Of a DNA stretch of 8,681 nucleotides, positions 1 to 6,023 are shown in pieces; position 1 is the first letter of the stretch, and each line of letters begins with the position of its first letter. Source of the DNA: Acidimicrobiia bacterium. GTDB taxonomy: Bacteria > Actinomycetota > Acidimicrobiia > Spongiisociales > ZC4RG35. The notes beneath the pieces are model-generated. The model saw only the letters and a list, made by a program, of their open reading frames with translations. It did no database searches and was not told where the DNA came from. The stretch spans positions 1 through 8,681 of the forward strand of contig JAOUGY010000150.1 of assembly GCA_029865445.1 (NCBI GenBank). The letters are read 5' to 3'. A program made the position numbers and the translations under genes.

Positions 1-315
1 CCGGTGGACCCGCCGGTCTGGCCGATCGTCGCCGACGGCAAGCTCTACTTCGGTACGCCCGAACACACCCACAAGGTCACCCGGATCCAATCCAACCTCC
101 AAGTCCAGGTCGCCATGTGTGACAGCCGAGGCAACACCACCGGACCCTGGACCGACGGCCAAGCACGCGTGCTCACCGCCAACGAGTTCGAGCCGTACCG
201 CCAACGAATCGACCAACGCCACCCCATCGCCTGCCGCGCCATTCGCCTCGTAGCGAAGCTCCGACGATGGAACTACGTCGGCATCGAAATCACCCAGCTT
301 TCAAACGGCAGCTGA
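1..315 (+). CDS. PPOX-class F420-dependent oxidoreductase, C-terminal part (5' truncated by window edge)
   Basis: The reading frame is open from base 1 and stops with TGA at 313-315, giving about 104 residues that lack the usual N-terminus. A GTG at position 4 exists, but the sequence there (VDPPVWPIVADGKLYFGT) corresponds to the first beta-strands of the split-barrel fold, so the true start lies outside the window. Family features are the strand before DGKLYF, the HKVTRI segment where cofactor phosphate contacts are expected, and CDSRG...GPW.DGQARVL, typical of the actinobacterial PPOX F420-dependent group (Rv2061c-like). Known members bind F420 or flavin and reduce small substrates in the cytosol; the substrate cannot be told from sequence. 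The gene converges on the decayed minus-strand gene at 451-740. The family call is confident, the exact activity is not. Confidence 0.82.
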   Translation, partial: PVDPPVWPIVADGKLYFGTPEHTHKVTRIQSNLQVQVAMCDSRGNTTGPWTDGQARVLTANEFEPYRQRIDQRHPIACRAIRLVAKLRRWNYVGIEITQLSNGS

Positions 316-391
316 TCCCGATAGCCAAGCAGTGCCGAGAAGCTCCACCACGAGACCGTACCGCCCCCGCATCACCGCGAGTAGTCGGGAC

Positions 392-418
392 CCCCGATCG
401 TCGAGGTGCCGTTCGGGG
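392..418. terminator. Weak hairpin between convergent genes
   Basis: CCCCGA at 392-397 pairs with TCGGGG at 413-418 around a 15-nt loop, in the 135-nt spacer between the PPOX gene and the decayed SnoaL-like gene. There is no T-run on either strand, so intrinsic termination is only a possibility. I see nothing else in 316-450. Confidence 0.2.
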
Positions 419-450
419 ATGGTTGGCGAAAGGCCCGTTTCCGACCGGTA

Positions 451-740
451 TCAGTTGATCGGCGAGTTGAACGGTCCCCATCCTTCGGACGGAAAGTGGC
501 GTTCCCCAACTACGTTCCAGGAGTCCCATTGCTCGACGACAAGCCCGTTCTCGTCGAAACGGAGGACCGAGGTCCCGGAAAGCGTGGTGTCTTGCCTTCC
601 TCACCGGTGATTCTGGAAATGCCGTTCCGGAGCACTCGTCGGACGGCTTGACCATGTTCGTGCGGCGTATCGGTGATCGGTGCGCTGCAACCGCTGAACA
701 GGTCGAGAGAATATGCCACCAGCCGCGCTTCAAGATGGCT
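451..740 (-). pseudogene. Decayed SnoaL-like / NTF2-fold protein
   Basis: Read on the minus strand, the last third is a clean SnoaL-like C-terminus: TLSGTSVLRFDENGLV followed by VEQWDSWNVVGERHF, then SEGWGPFNSPIN and TGA at 451-453. SnoaL-like domains are small cone-shaped alpha+beta barrels, often cyclases, isomerases or unassigned. Upstream the homology continues but in changing frames: EEGKT lies in a different frame from TLSG (break near 588-592), and a segment resembling VEWSGTA lies in a third frame near 625-640. The N-terminal helices are short or unrecognisable, and the coding trace runs back almost to the stop codon of the gene at 741-1028. I therefore call it a broken remnant. The C-terminal assignment is fairly sure, the N-terminal boundary is not. 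Sequencing indels are the alternative explanation. Confidence 0.6.
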
Positions 741-1028
741 TCAGCGCCGCGAGCGCTGGCGGCCCGATCGCTCATTGCCGCGCTTGTAATCGCCCGTGAC
801 CCTGGCCATGACCTCTTGCGGGTCGCCCCGACCGACGTCGGATATGAACTTGATCGCTGCCCTACCCCGCAGGATGGCCGCCACCCGGGCATGATGCGTG
901 ACCAAAACATCGCCATTCTTGCGTTGCGTCCACTCGAACCCGACTGGCTTTCCCACCCGGACATTGTGCCAGGAGGAGCCGCAATCGCAGTCGGACGCCA
1001 CCTTGCGTGATTGCGGCACCATGCGCAT
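741..1028 (-). CDS. Small CxC-motif protein of unknown function (95 aa)
   Basis: The minus-strand ORF runs ATG at 1028 to TGA at 741. A second in-frame ATG sits two codons later (residue 3), so the real start may be either. I do not recognise a named family. The product starts with a short basic stretch, then a DCDCGSSWH segment with Cys14 and Cys16 and a nearby His21. The segment RKNGDVLVTHHARVAAILRG follows, then a polar, basic tail ending RSGRQRSRR. The pattern of charged and hydrophobic residues, and the absence of a membrane segment, look like a folded cytosolic domain and not a shadow frame. The paired cysteines could bind metal, but no second CxC pair is present to complete a zinc site within one chain. 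It lies 137 nt downstream of the CPBP protease gene on the same strand, with a repeat just upstream of the start. Confidence 0.55.
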   Translation of the reverse strand: MRMVPQSRKVASDCDCGSSWHNVRVGKPVGFEWTQRKNGDVLVTHHARVAAILRGRAAIKFISDVGRGDPQEVMARVTGDYKRGNERSGRQRSRR

Positions 1029-1029
1029 T

Positions 1030-1069
1030 CGTGCCGATCCCGGACACTCGGCGAGATGCGTGTTCGTCC
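1030..1069. repeat. Imperfect 40-nt repeat, copy 1 (partner at 2162-2201)
   Basis: Aligned without gaps, this stretch and 2162-2201 match at 30 of 40 positions, including CGTGCCG and the 13-mer GGACACTCGGCGA, with GTTC further right. This copy ends immediately upstream of the start of the minus-strand gene at 1028. A 13-mer match alone is near chance for a window this size, but the flanking matches make common origin likely. Confidence 0.45.
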
Positions 1070-1165
1070 GGATGACTTGGCGATCTGGGTGGTTCGCCAG
1101 TCATGGACGTAGACGTATCTGCCGTTCGCCAACGTCTGCCGCACCCGTAATGGGACCCCGATTGA

Positions 1166-2080
1166 TCAGGCACCCGTTGGGCTTGCCCCGATTGGCCGTG
1201 ATTCGAACTCGGCCGCCGACGGAACAGCGCGGTGCCGCCGACCGAGCAGCCAGACGGCGATGACCGTCAAGATCGGATACGCGAGGGTAAGGCTTCCGAA
1301 GATGGCTGCGCCCGCAGAATCACTCAGCTCGGGAGCGAGGAGCAGCCCGATGAAGACGTTGATGCCGTAGTGAGACACCATCGCCGGCACCACGCTACCG
1401 GTCTTGACCACGGCATAGCCCCAACCAATGGAGAACGCGGCTGCCATGATCATCTCCATGATCACCTGGTCGAAGTCGCGCAGGAGCAGGTTGCTGATGT
1501 GGAAGAGCCCGAAGAACAGCGCCGTTGTGACAATCGCGATCCACCGGTGGTGGCGCTGCTGGAGGTTGGTGAGCATGAGGCCCCGGAAGGCCAGCTCTTC
1601 CCAGAGGGCGGGGACCAGCGCCAGGATGACTATGAACCAGCGGGAGTCGTCAAGCACGAAATCGAGGTCCAATCGCAGCACGTCGAAGCGGGCGGCCAGG
1701 CCGCCGATGAGGGCCGCCATGATGGCAACGGATGCTGCCGATGCCGACAGCGTGAAGCGCGGCGCTGGGCCGCTCGTGAGACAAAGGCGACGGAGGTAGC
1801 CGCGGAACCAGGTCCGGGACCGCATGTACCCGAACAACCACGGCAAGAGCTCTAGAACGACGACAGCGCCGAGCGCCATCCTGAATCCGAAGTCAACGAA
1901 GCGCACCGAAAGGTTCCAGCCCACGAGGGCGGCCACACGCTCCTGGAAGTCGATCATGTGGGTGAGCTGCAACGCCACCCCGGTCAGGGCTGCGATGACC
2001 GCCGATCCAGCGATCGGGTGCTTGCCCAGCCACGAGGTCCCGGTCTCGGTTCGCCCAGAGTCGGTCAGGGTCGGTGTCAT
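1166..2080 (-). CDS. CPBP family intramembrane metalloprotease (Rce1/Abi-like)
   Basis: A 304-residue polytopic membrane protein starting at ATG 2080. I chose this start over an in-frame upstream one at 2146 because a G-rich ribosome-binding stretch (GGGGCGGGG) lies just before it and the extra 22 residues look non-native. Hydrophobic segments lie near residues 25-42, 63-83, 113-130, 148-160, 178-200, 207-226, 229-247 and 258-280. The three CPBP motifs are complete: EELAFR at 161-166 (glutamates 161 and 162, Arg166), FGLFH at 190-194 (His194), and HYGIN at 237-241 (His237, Asn241). Known members are zinc-type prenyl-protein proteases in eukaryotes. In bacteria they occur as bacteriocin-immunity or phage-resistance-linked proteins, mostly with unknown substrates. 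The catalytic set is intact, so it is probably active. The gene is followed on the same strand by the CxC protein; neighbouring toxins suggest, but do not prove, a defence setting. Confidence 0.9.
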   Translation of the reverse strand: MTPTLTDSGRTETGTSWLGKHPIAGSAVIAALTGVALQLTHMIDFQERVAALVGWNLSVRFVDFGFRMALGAVVVLELLPWLFGYMRSRTWFRGYLRRLCLTSGPAPRFTLSASAASVAIMAALIGGLAARFDVLRLDLDFVLDDSRWFIVILALVPALWEELAFRGLMLTNLQQRHHRWIAIVTTALFFGLFHISNLLLRDFDQVIMEMIMAAAFSIGWGYAVVKTGSVVPAMVSHYGINVFIGLLLAPELSDSAGAAIFGSLTLAYPILTVIAVWLLGRRHRAVPSAAEFESRPIGASPTGA

Positions 2081-2161
2081 GATCCCCGCCCCTACCGTAG
2101 GACAGGCCCAGATACCTCTCCAGACCCAGAGGGCCCTATTGACCACGAGAGCTGAGAGCGA

Positions 2162-2201
2162 CGTGCCGTTCTAGGACACTCGGCGAAGTGATCGTTCCTG
2201 C
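2162..2201. repeat. Imperfect 40-nt repeat, copy 2 (partner at 1030-1069)
   Basis: Matches 1030-1069 at 30 of 40 positions without gaps (see that entry). It lies in the 178-nt spacer between the vapC stop and the CPBP start, so both copies sit upstream of minus-strand genes. To its right, GTTCCTGCAA and GGTGCTCAG resemble parts of the 5883-5898 and 6690-6705 repeat cores, interrupted by six bases; this weaker resemblance may be chance. Confidence 0.4.
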
Positions 2202-2258
2202 AACGTATCTGGTGCTCAGAGTGGCTGGCTTGGAGTGTGACGCGGGGTGATGGTTTCG

Positions 2259-2681
2259 TCAGGCCACGGTTCCAGCCGGCACGATCCATTCAACGGGTTG
2301 GCCGGTCACGGCTGCGATCAGGTCGAAGCCGTGATCGTAGTGGAGTACGACCAGTCCGGCTGCTTCGGCTGCGGCCGCAATGAGCAGGTCGGCGATCTTG
2401 GCGCCACGATGTTGGCTGAGATCGGCAAGCACGTCCTGCACCTCGACTGCCCGATCCAGTACGGGTTGATCCATCGCCACCGGCGGCCACGCAGCCCGGA
2501 ACTGGCTCATGGCGCGGTGTGCGGCTGGGCTGGGCGAGGCGTAGCCGGCCTCGAGATCCGTTGGAGTACACCGGGCGACCAGTCCGCTCTCGAGAAGTGG
2601 CGCCAGGCGAGGTGCCACAGTTGGATGCGTGAGGCGGGCGAGTGCCGAGGTGTCGCCGAGGTAGTAGGGCTTCAACCCCAT
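2259..2681 (-). CDS. vapC: VapC-family PIN-domain ribonuclease toxin, no cognate antitoxin adjacent
   Basis: A 140-residue PIN domain starting at ATG 2681-2679 (MGLKPYYLGDTSALARL). A longer in-frame ORF begins at 2777, but its first 32 residues are antisense to the Phd gene and look non-native. The acidic metal-binding set of the fold is present: Asp10 in GDTSAL, Glu44 in TDLEAGY, Asp98 in KIADLLIA, and Asp116 in HYDHGFD. VapC toxins are Mg-dependent endoribonucleases that cleave tRNA or rRNA and are held inactive by a VapB, Phd or similar antitoxin normally encoded just upstream on the same strand. No such partner is here: immediately upstream lies the start of a Phd gene on the opposite strand. 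The ribosome-binding site is weak. The toxin could be controlled in trans, silent, or the result of a rearrangement that removed its antitoxin. The fold call is secure. Confidence 0.88.
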   Translation of the reverse strand: MGLKPYYLGDTSALARLTHPTVAPRLAPLLESGLVARCTPTDLEAGYASPSPAAHRAMSQFRAAWPPVAMDQPVLDRAVEVQDVLADLSQHRGAKIADLLIAAAAEAAGLVVLHYDHGFDLIAAVTGQPVEWIVPAGTVA

Positions 2682-2682
2682 G
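2679..2682. other. Interlocked divergent start codons (CATG)
   Basis: The four-base palindrome CATG serves as the ATG of the minus-strand vapC (2681-2679) and of the plus-strand phd (2680-2682). Each gene's ribosome-binding and promoter region would therefore lie inside the other's coding sequence, and neither start has a convincing Shine-Dalgarno sequence. Confidence 0.7.
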
Positions 2683-2928
2683 CCGCTCGGCCGCTTCTCG
2701 GAGTTCATCGAACGCGTCCAAGGACACCACGAGCGTGTCGTTGTAACCAAGAACGGGACGCCGGCCGCCGTCCTCATCAGCCCCGAAGACCTCGAATCAC
2801 TGGAAGAGACCCTTGCGGTGCTGGGGGACTCTGACGCAGTAGCTGAACTCGTCGAGTCCCACCGCGCCTATCTGGAAGGCGACGTGGTGCGCGGGGTCGA
2901 CGCCGTCAGGGCTCTCCGGCCCCGGTGA
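2680..2928 (+). CDS. Phd/YefM-family antitoxin, with shortened N-terminus
   Basis: An 82-residue antitoxin. The only available start is ATG 2680, because a TAG lies in frame five codons upstream. Residues 6-13 (FSEFIERV), 17-27 (HERVVVTKNGT) and AAVLISPEDLESLEETL (29-45) are classic Phd/YefM. They form the N-terminal fold that binds operator DNA. The C-terminal tail DVVRGVDAVRALRPR is the part expected to wrap the toxin. From my knowledge of the family, residues between MPLG and RFSEF normally include about five more (a Glu-x-Lys-Asp-like stretch), so the first helix seems to carry a 15-nt in-frame deletion. The stop overlaps the relE start by GTGA, implying translational coupling. It should neutralise the toxin encoded next; whether it still represses its own promoter is doubtful given the deletion and the crowded upstream side. 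Confidence 0.87.
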   Translation: MPLGRFSEFIERVQGHHERVVVTKNGTPAAVLISPEDLESLEETLAVLGDSDAVAELVESHRAYLEGDVVRGVDAVRALRPR

Positions 2929-3203
2929 CCGAATCCCGGTACGAGATCGTGGTGACCGTACTCGCTGCGCGGGCGATCCGCGAGACGCTCCCCGAAGCAG
3001 TGGCGTTCGCTGTCATCGACTTCATCACCGGACCGTTACTCGACAACCCGCGGCGGGTAGACGGCGCGCTCGGCAACGAGCTGAAGGGTGTCTGGAGCGC
3101 TCGACGCGGCACCTACCGCATCGTCTACCGCATCGACGACGACCGGCGAGAAGTCATCGTGCTCCGTGTCGGGCACCGCCGCGACATCTACCGACCGCAG
3201 TGA
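2925..3203 (+). CDS. RelE/ParE-superfamily toxin
   Basis: A 92-residue protein starting at GTG 2925, the first base of the GTGA overlap with the phd stop. The order is as in the RelE/ParE fold: an N-terminal strand (RYEIVVT), two helices containing ARAIRETLPEAVAFAVIDF and GPLLDNP, then the core strands. These carry LKGVWSARRGTYRIVYRIDD (53-72) and VIVLRVGHRRDIYR (77-90), with Arg61, Arg65, Tyr68, Arg69, His84 and Arg85 in positions typical of RelE-type ribosome-dependent mRNA interferases. The Phd gene directly upstream is its evident antitoxin. A paralogous toxin with the same GTGACCGA start context begins at 8435. The family is secure; RelE versus ParE activity (mRNA cleavage or gyrase inhibition) cannot be separated by eye. 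Confidence 0.9.
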   Translation: MTESRYEIVVTVLAARAIRETLPEAVAFAVIDFITGPLLDNPRRVDGALGNELKGVWSARRGTYRIVYRIDDDRREVIVLRVGHRRDIYRPQ

Positions 3204-3230
3204 GCGCCCGCACACAATCGTGCGTTGGTG

Positions 3231-3662
3231 ATGTCGACGAGAGCGGACTTGGGCGGTGTCGACACGGTGGATGTACCTGGGGTCGTCCTTGCCATCACTG
3301 CCGTGATGGCCGCTATGGCGTCGTTCCTGGTGGGGTCGGGTTTCGGTCCGACTGCAACGGCGCTCGTAGCATGGCTGTCGCTGTTGTTGGCAGCCTCCTG
3401 GGTCGCTTTCGTCGATGAGGGTGCAACAACCTGGCATCGAATGGGTGCCGTGGTGTTCGGCGCAGTATGCGCCGTTGGGTTCATCACAACATCCCAATCC
3501 GTCTGGGGTCTTACGTTTCCGTCCGTTGCATTGGCGGCGGCGGTGGGTCGGCGGCGATCGTCCCCTCGCTTGGTGGCGGCAGCCGCTTGGCTTGCCGCCA
3601 CCGTCTTCGTCGTCCTGGGCAACGTGCTGCAGCAACCGTCCAGGAGTGGCTCCCTGGTGTGA
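3231..3662 (+). CDS. Small four-helix integral membrane protein, unknown function
   Basis: A 143-residue protein starting at ATG 3231; TTG 3225 and GTG 3228 are alternative starts in the same frame. No good Shine-Dalgarno sequence precedes any of them. Strongly hydrophobic stretches at residues 16-36, 41-60, 70-88 and 113-133, plus a shorter one at 95-105, predict about four membrane helices. The Arg-rich turn RRRSSPR at 107-113 is likely cytoplasmic. I recognise no motif or named family. It begins 28 nt after the relE stop on the same strand, so it could be cotranscribed with the toxin-antitoxin pair, though nothing links their functions. The frame is free of interruptions and its hydrophobic pattern is unlikely for a shadow ORF, yet the absence of homology evidence keeps confidence moderate. 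Confidence 0.5.
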   Translation: MSTRADLGGVDTVDVPGVVLAITAVMAAMASFLVGSGFGPTATALVAWLSLLLAASWVAFVDEGATTWHRMGAVVFGAVCAVGFITTSQSVWGLTFPSVALAAAVGRRRSSPRLVAAAAWLAATVFVVLGNVLQQPSRSGSLV

Positions 3663-4015
3663 GACCCCACACACCTTCGAGCTCGATCTCCTCGTGTGGT
3701 TCGGCGGGGGTTCCGACTAGCACACCCTTTGCGCCTTCTTCGAGGACCTGTAGTTCCTCGGCTAGTGCAGCGGAGCCCGTCTCGTACCAGAGAAGGACCC
3801 CGATCGCCTCGCGTTCCGATTCGTTCGAGAACACGATGGCGACGGCCCTTCGATGATGGCCCGATCACCGGTGAAAGAATCCCCTCATCGCTGTAGGTGA
3901 TCTCGACCTGCGTCCCATCGGTCTCGACGGGCCCCGAGCTCGTGGTGGTCGGACGAATGATCGACGTCACTGCAGCCGCTGTCGTTACTGGAAGGCTCTC
4001 GGCGGTCGTTGTACA
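3655..4015 (-). pseudogene. Decayed exported, probably lipoprotein-type, gene
   Basis: On the minus strand a Cys codon at 4013-4015 is followed by TTTAESLPVTTAAAV, then RPTTTSSGPVETDGT and VEITYSDEGILSPVIG. A Cys followed by a Thr/Ser-rich linker is the usual look of an actinobacterial lipoprotein just after its lipobox. The frame then breaks near 3855-3862 and homologous-looking sequence resumes in another frame as AVAIVFSNESEREAIGVLL, with EELQVLEEGAKGVLVGTPAE after it. Upstream of the Cys there is no signal peptide: an in-frame TGA lies seven codons away. The 3' end is unclear and runs into the antisense of the membrane protein gene. I do not recognise the domain. The alternative is two unrelated chance ORFs, but the low-complexity linker makes a real, broken secreted protein more likely. 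Confidence 0.45.
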
Positions 4016-4076
4016 GGGGTGTCGAGGCGCGTCTCAGGTTCATCCGGCCTTCGTGTGCCGATAGCCGGGTCAGCAG

Positions 4077-5009
4077 CTAGGTGGTGAAAAGATCGCCTGC
4101 GAGATATTTGAGCCCGGTGTCGACAGCGACAGTTACGACGGCGCGCCCGGGACCGAGTTCCTGGGCGATGCTGATGGCGCCAGCCACGTTGAGTCCGCTC
4201 GAGGTGCCGGCGAGCAGCCCTTCCTCGGCTGCCAAGCGGCGGGCCATGGCCCGACCCTCTCCCTCGTCGATCGCCCGTGCCTCGTGGTATCGGGCTGGAT
4301 CCAACAGCGGAGGGATGAACCCGACTCCGATACCCTCAACGTGGTGTGTTCCCGGCTTCCCACCCGAGATGACGGCGGTCGACGCCGGCTCGAGTACCAC
4401 GATCCTGGCCTTCGATCCTCCATCGGCGAGTGCCGACGAGACACCCACTGCCAGCCCGGCCGTCCCGACAGCGGCGCAGAAGACATCAATCGGACGATCC
4501 ATCTGCTCCAACAGTTCAATACCTATGCCCCGGTATCCAACGAGTGAGTCGGCGTTGTGAAGCTGGTTGGTCCAGAATGTTCCAGGTTCAGCGGCGAAAT
4601 TGGATGCCTGCTCGATCATGCGAGGGACCAGATCGGGGGTAATCTGCCCATCCTTGCTCGGCACGATGGTCACGTCGGCACCGAACGCCTTCATCGTCTT
4701 GAGCTTCTCCTCAGCGAAAGCATCCGACGACACGACCTTGAAGCGGTAACCCTTGGCGGCACACACGTACGCCAATGACGACCCCGTACTACCACCGGTG
4801 TACTCGACGACCGTCATGCCAGGCGAAAGATCCCCGCGCCGTTCCGCTTCCTCGACCATGGCGAGGGCCATGCGGTCCTTGTACGAGCCAGTCGGGTTGA
4901 ACCACTCGAGCTTCACAAACACGTCAGCTGCGTCATCCGGTACCACGTTGCGCAACTGCACCACCGGAGTGCCACCGACCACATCCGTCATTGACGTTCC
5001 GACCCGCAT
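4077..5009 (-). CDS. PLP-dependent cysteine synthase family protein
   Basis: A 310-residue fold-type II PLP enzyme. Of several in-frame starts (5084, 5021, 5009, 4991), ATG 5009 has the best ribosome-binding site, GGGAGAG three bases upstream, and gives the normal N-terminus just before DVVGGTPVVQLR. Landmarks are the PLP lysine Lys44 in NPTGSYKDR, the substrate-carboxylate loop TGGSTG at 71-76 (TSGNTG in classical CysK), and the phosphate loop GTAGLAVG at 182-189. They continue with EGIGVGF at 225-231 and GTSSGLN at 268-274 with the serine near the PLP pyridine nitrogen. O-acetylserine sulfhydrylases and cystathionine beta-synthases share this layout; they form cysteine or related thioethers in the cytosol. 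The altered TGGSTG loop is a known feature of one actinobacterial subgroup, so a substrate other than O-acetylserine is possible. No serine acetyltransferase or other cysteine gene adjoins it. The ORF is intact. Confidence 0.9.
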   Translation of the reverse strand: MRVGTSMTDVVGGTPVVQLRNVVPDDAADVFVKLEWFNPTGSYKDRMALAMVEEAERRGDLSPGMTVVEYTGGSTGSSLAYVCAAKGYRFKVVSSDAFAEEKLKTMKAFGADVTIVPSKDGQITPDLVPRMIEQASNFAAEPGTFWTNQLHNADSLVGYRGIGIELLEQMDRPIDVFCAAVGTAGLAVGVSSALADGGSKARIVVLEPASTAVISGGKPGTHHVEGIGVGFIPPLLDPARYHEARAIDEGEGRAMARRLAAEEGLLAGTSSGLNVAGAISIAQELGPGRAVVTVAVDTGLKYLAGDLFTT

Positions 5010-5085
5010 CGTCTCTCCCATCGGTCGCACTCTGGGCGACAGTTCACCATAGGCGGCTCCGCTCAACCCTGTCGAGGTCGGCACG

Positions 5086-5685
5086 GTGCGCTCTGCGCAG
5101 GGTCCTCAAGCCTGCGCGATCGCAATGGTGAACACGTTCTCCAAGAAGTCGTATATGTCCAAGCACTGGCCCGAGCGCGAGTGGCGATACATCCTCAACC
5201 AGTCACGTCGGGACCTCATGCACCCCGACTACTACGGAGGCCAAGAGATCGCGTCGCACACCTACGAGGCGATCACGACCTCGCAGGGCATGGTCCTGCC
5301 CACACGCGGACAAGGCTCGAAGCACCTCGGTGCCTACATCCACGAGAACGGCGAGTGGCTCGACGGCAGCCACACGTATCAGACCACGATCCCCCCGATC
5401 CGCCCGCTCTCGATTTCTGGTCGATCGCCGGATACACCAACGACACCAGAACCCTGATCATCAACGAGCAAGGCCGTGCCGTCGTGAGCAGCCAGCAAGA
5501 TCTCGTCGTCGAGCCGGAGGCACCGTCAATGTGTTCGTCGGCCCCTTTGCCCCCGACGGATACGCCGCGAACTGGGCGCAGTCCCACCCGAGCGTCGGCT
5601 TCTTCGTCTACCTCCGCCTCATGGACCGACCGAGCCGTACTACGACAAGTCCTGGATCATGCCCGACATCCAACAACTCGACTGA
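5086..5685 (+). pseudogene. Decayed DUF1254/DUF1214 protein, C-terminal region with three frameshifts
   Basis: The reading trace starts about 5125 (AMVNTFSKKSYMSKHW) with HTYEAITTSQGMVLPT and LGAYIHENGEWLDGSHTYQ. It then continues in a second frame as DPPALDFWSIAGYTNDTRTL, in a third as VNVFVGPFAPDGYAANWAQ with FFVYLRLMDRP, and in the first frame again as YYDKSWIMPDIQQLD, with TGA at 5683-5685. These are the conserved blocks of the DUF1214 domain: a jellyroll-like C-terminal half of roughly 450-residue, mostly exported proteins of unknown role. Each break fits a single lost base: in the C-run near 5390-5396, near 5517, and near 5630-5632. The N-terminal half (DUF1254) is missing, replaced by the divergent cysteine-synthase gene. 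The family call is strong, and non-function is very likely unless the indels are sequencing errors. Confidence 0.75.
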
Positions 5686-5803
5686 TCAGCACGAGCAACC
5701 CGTCTCCAGGCGTCCGTCCGGCTCGCCCAGAGACGTGAACACCTCCACTCCGACTGTCACCGAACGCCGGGTCGAGGGCATGCATGTCGACGCCCGCTCA
5801 TGG

Positions 5804-5849
5804 CGTCGCAACCCGATCTGGAACCGGCAATATCCGTAGCTGTGCGACG
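5804..5849. other. Stem-forming sequence at left edge of repeat copy 1
   Basis: CGTCGC (5804-5809) pairs with GCGACG (5844-5849) around 34 nt that contains CCGGC. The right arm lies inside the 87-nt repeat. The equivalent position of the second copy has AGTCGC/GCGACT at 6619-6656, so the outer base pair has changed on both sides. Confidence 0.35.
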
Positions 5850-5925
5850 ACCTCGAACACGAAGCGCAGCGCGGGAAGGTTCGTACAGGGGTGCTGAGTC
5901 TCCTTCGACCGAAGCGGCCCGCTCG
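5839..5925 (+). repeat. Long imperfect direct repeat, copy 1 (partner at 6646-6732)
   Basis: Ungapped comparison with 6646-6732 gives 65 matches in 87 positions. Best conserved blocks are the left end (GCT.TGCGAC, then ACCTC), the centre CGCGGGAAGGTTCGT followed by GGTGCTGAG, and the right end CCGCTCG. It precedes the Ddn-like gene by about 100 nt. The block also has partial dyad symmetry: GCGG near the centre-left faces CCGC at the right end. Confidence 0.75.
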
Positions 5926-6013
5926 ATTTGTCCAGCCATGCGGAGGCATGGGGAACTCGTCCTCTTCCGCACTGCGTGTTCGATTGTGACGATCAGGGTG
6001 TTGGCAGCGAGTC

Positions 6014-6018
6014 GGAGG
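6014..6018 (+). promoter_or_regulatory. Ribosome-binding site deciding the start of the Ddn-like gene
   Basis: GGAGG five bases before ATG 6024. It selects this start over an upstream in-frame one at 5928, whose extra 32 residues look non-native and whose sequence lies close to the repeat. Confidence 0.75.
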
Positions 6019-6023
6019 CCGGT

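Larger units (their letters stand above)
5686..6023. other. 338-nt non-coding spacer
   Basis: No ORF here looks genuine in any frame. The stretch holds the stem at 5804-5849, the long direct repeat at 5839-5925, and the ribosome-binding site of the following gene at 6014-6018. I see nothing recognisable in 5686-5800 or 5926-6010. Confidence 0.5.

Noticed and set aside
290..1144. 284-codon minus-strand ORF
   Set aside because: It is Arg/Pro-rich, runs through the frames of the SnoaL remnant and the CxC protein, and has no coherent domain.
1042..1144. Short minus-strand peptide starting RQTLANGRYVYVHDWR
   Set aside because: It looks protein-like for about 30 residues, but has no ribosome-binding site and runs into repeat 1; too little to call a gene.
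1232..1855. 207-codon plus-strand ORF
   Set aside because: Antisense shadow of the CPBP protease; Glu/Arg/Gln-rich composition from the opposite strand.
3216..3241. Weak resemblance of the relE/membrane-gene spacer to the repeat core (TCGTGC...GGTG.TG)
   Set aside because: Only about a dozen matched bases, with no support on either side.
3188..3970. 260-codon minus-strand ORF
   Set aside because: Only its first 50 residues resemble protein (the Thr-rich linker); the rest is antisense to the membrane protein and RelE genes.
4011..4054. Possible third copy of the long repeat (shares GTACAGGGGTG)
   Set aside because: Beyond the 11-mer the resemblance is patchy and needs gaps, and the same bases encode the Thr-rich remnant on the minus strand; chance is sufficient.
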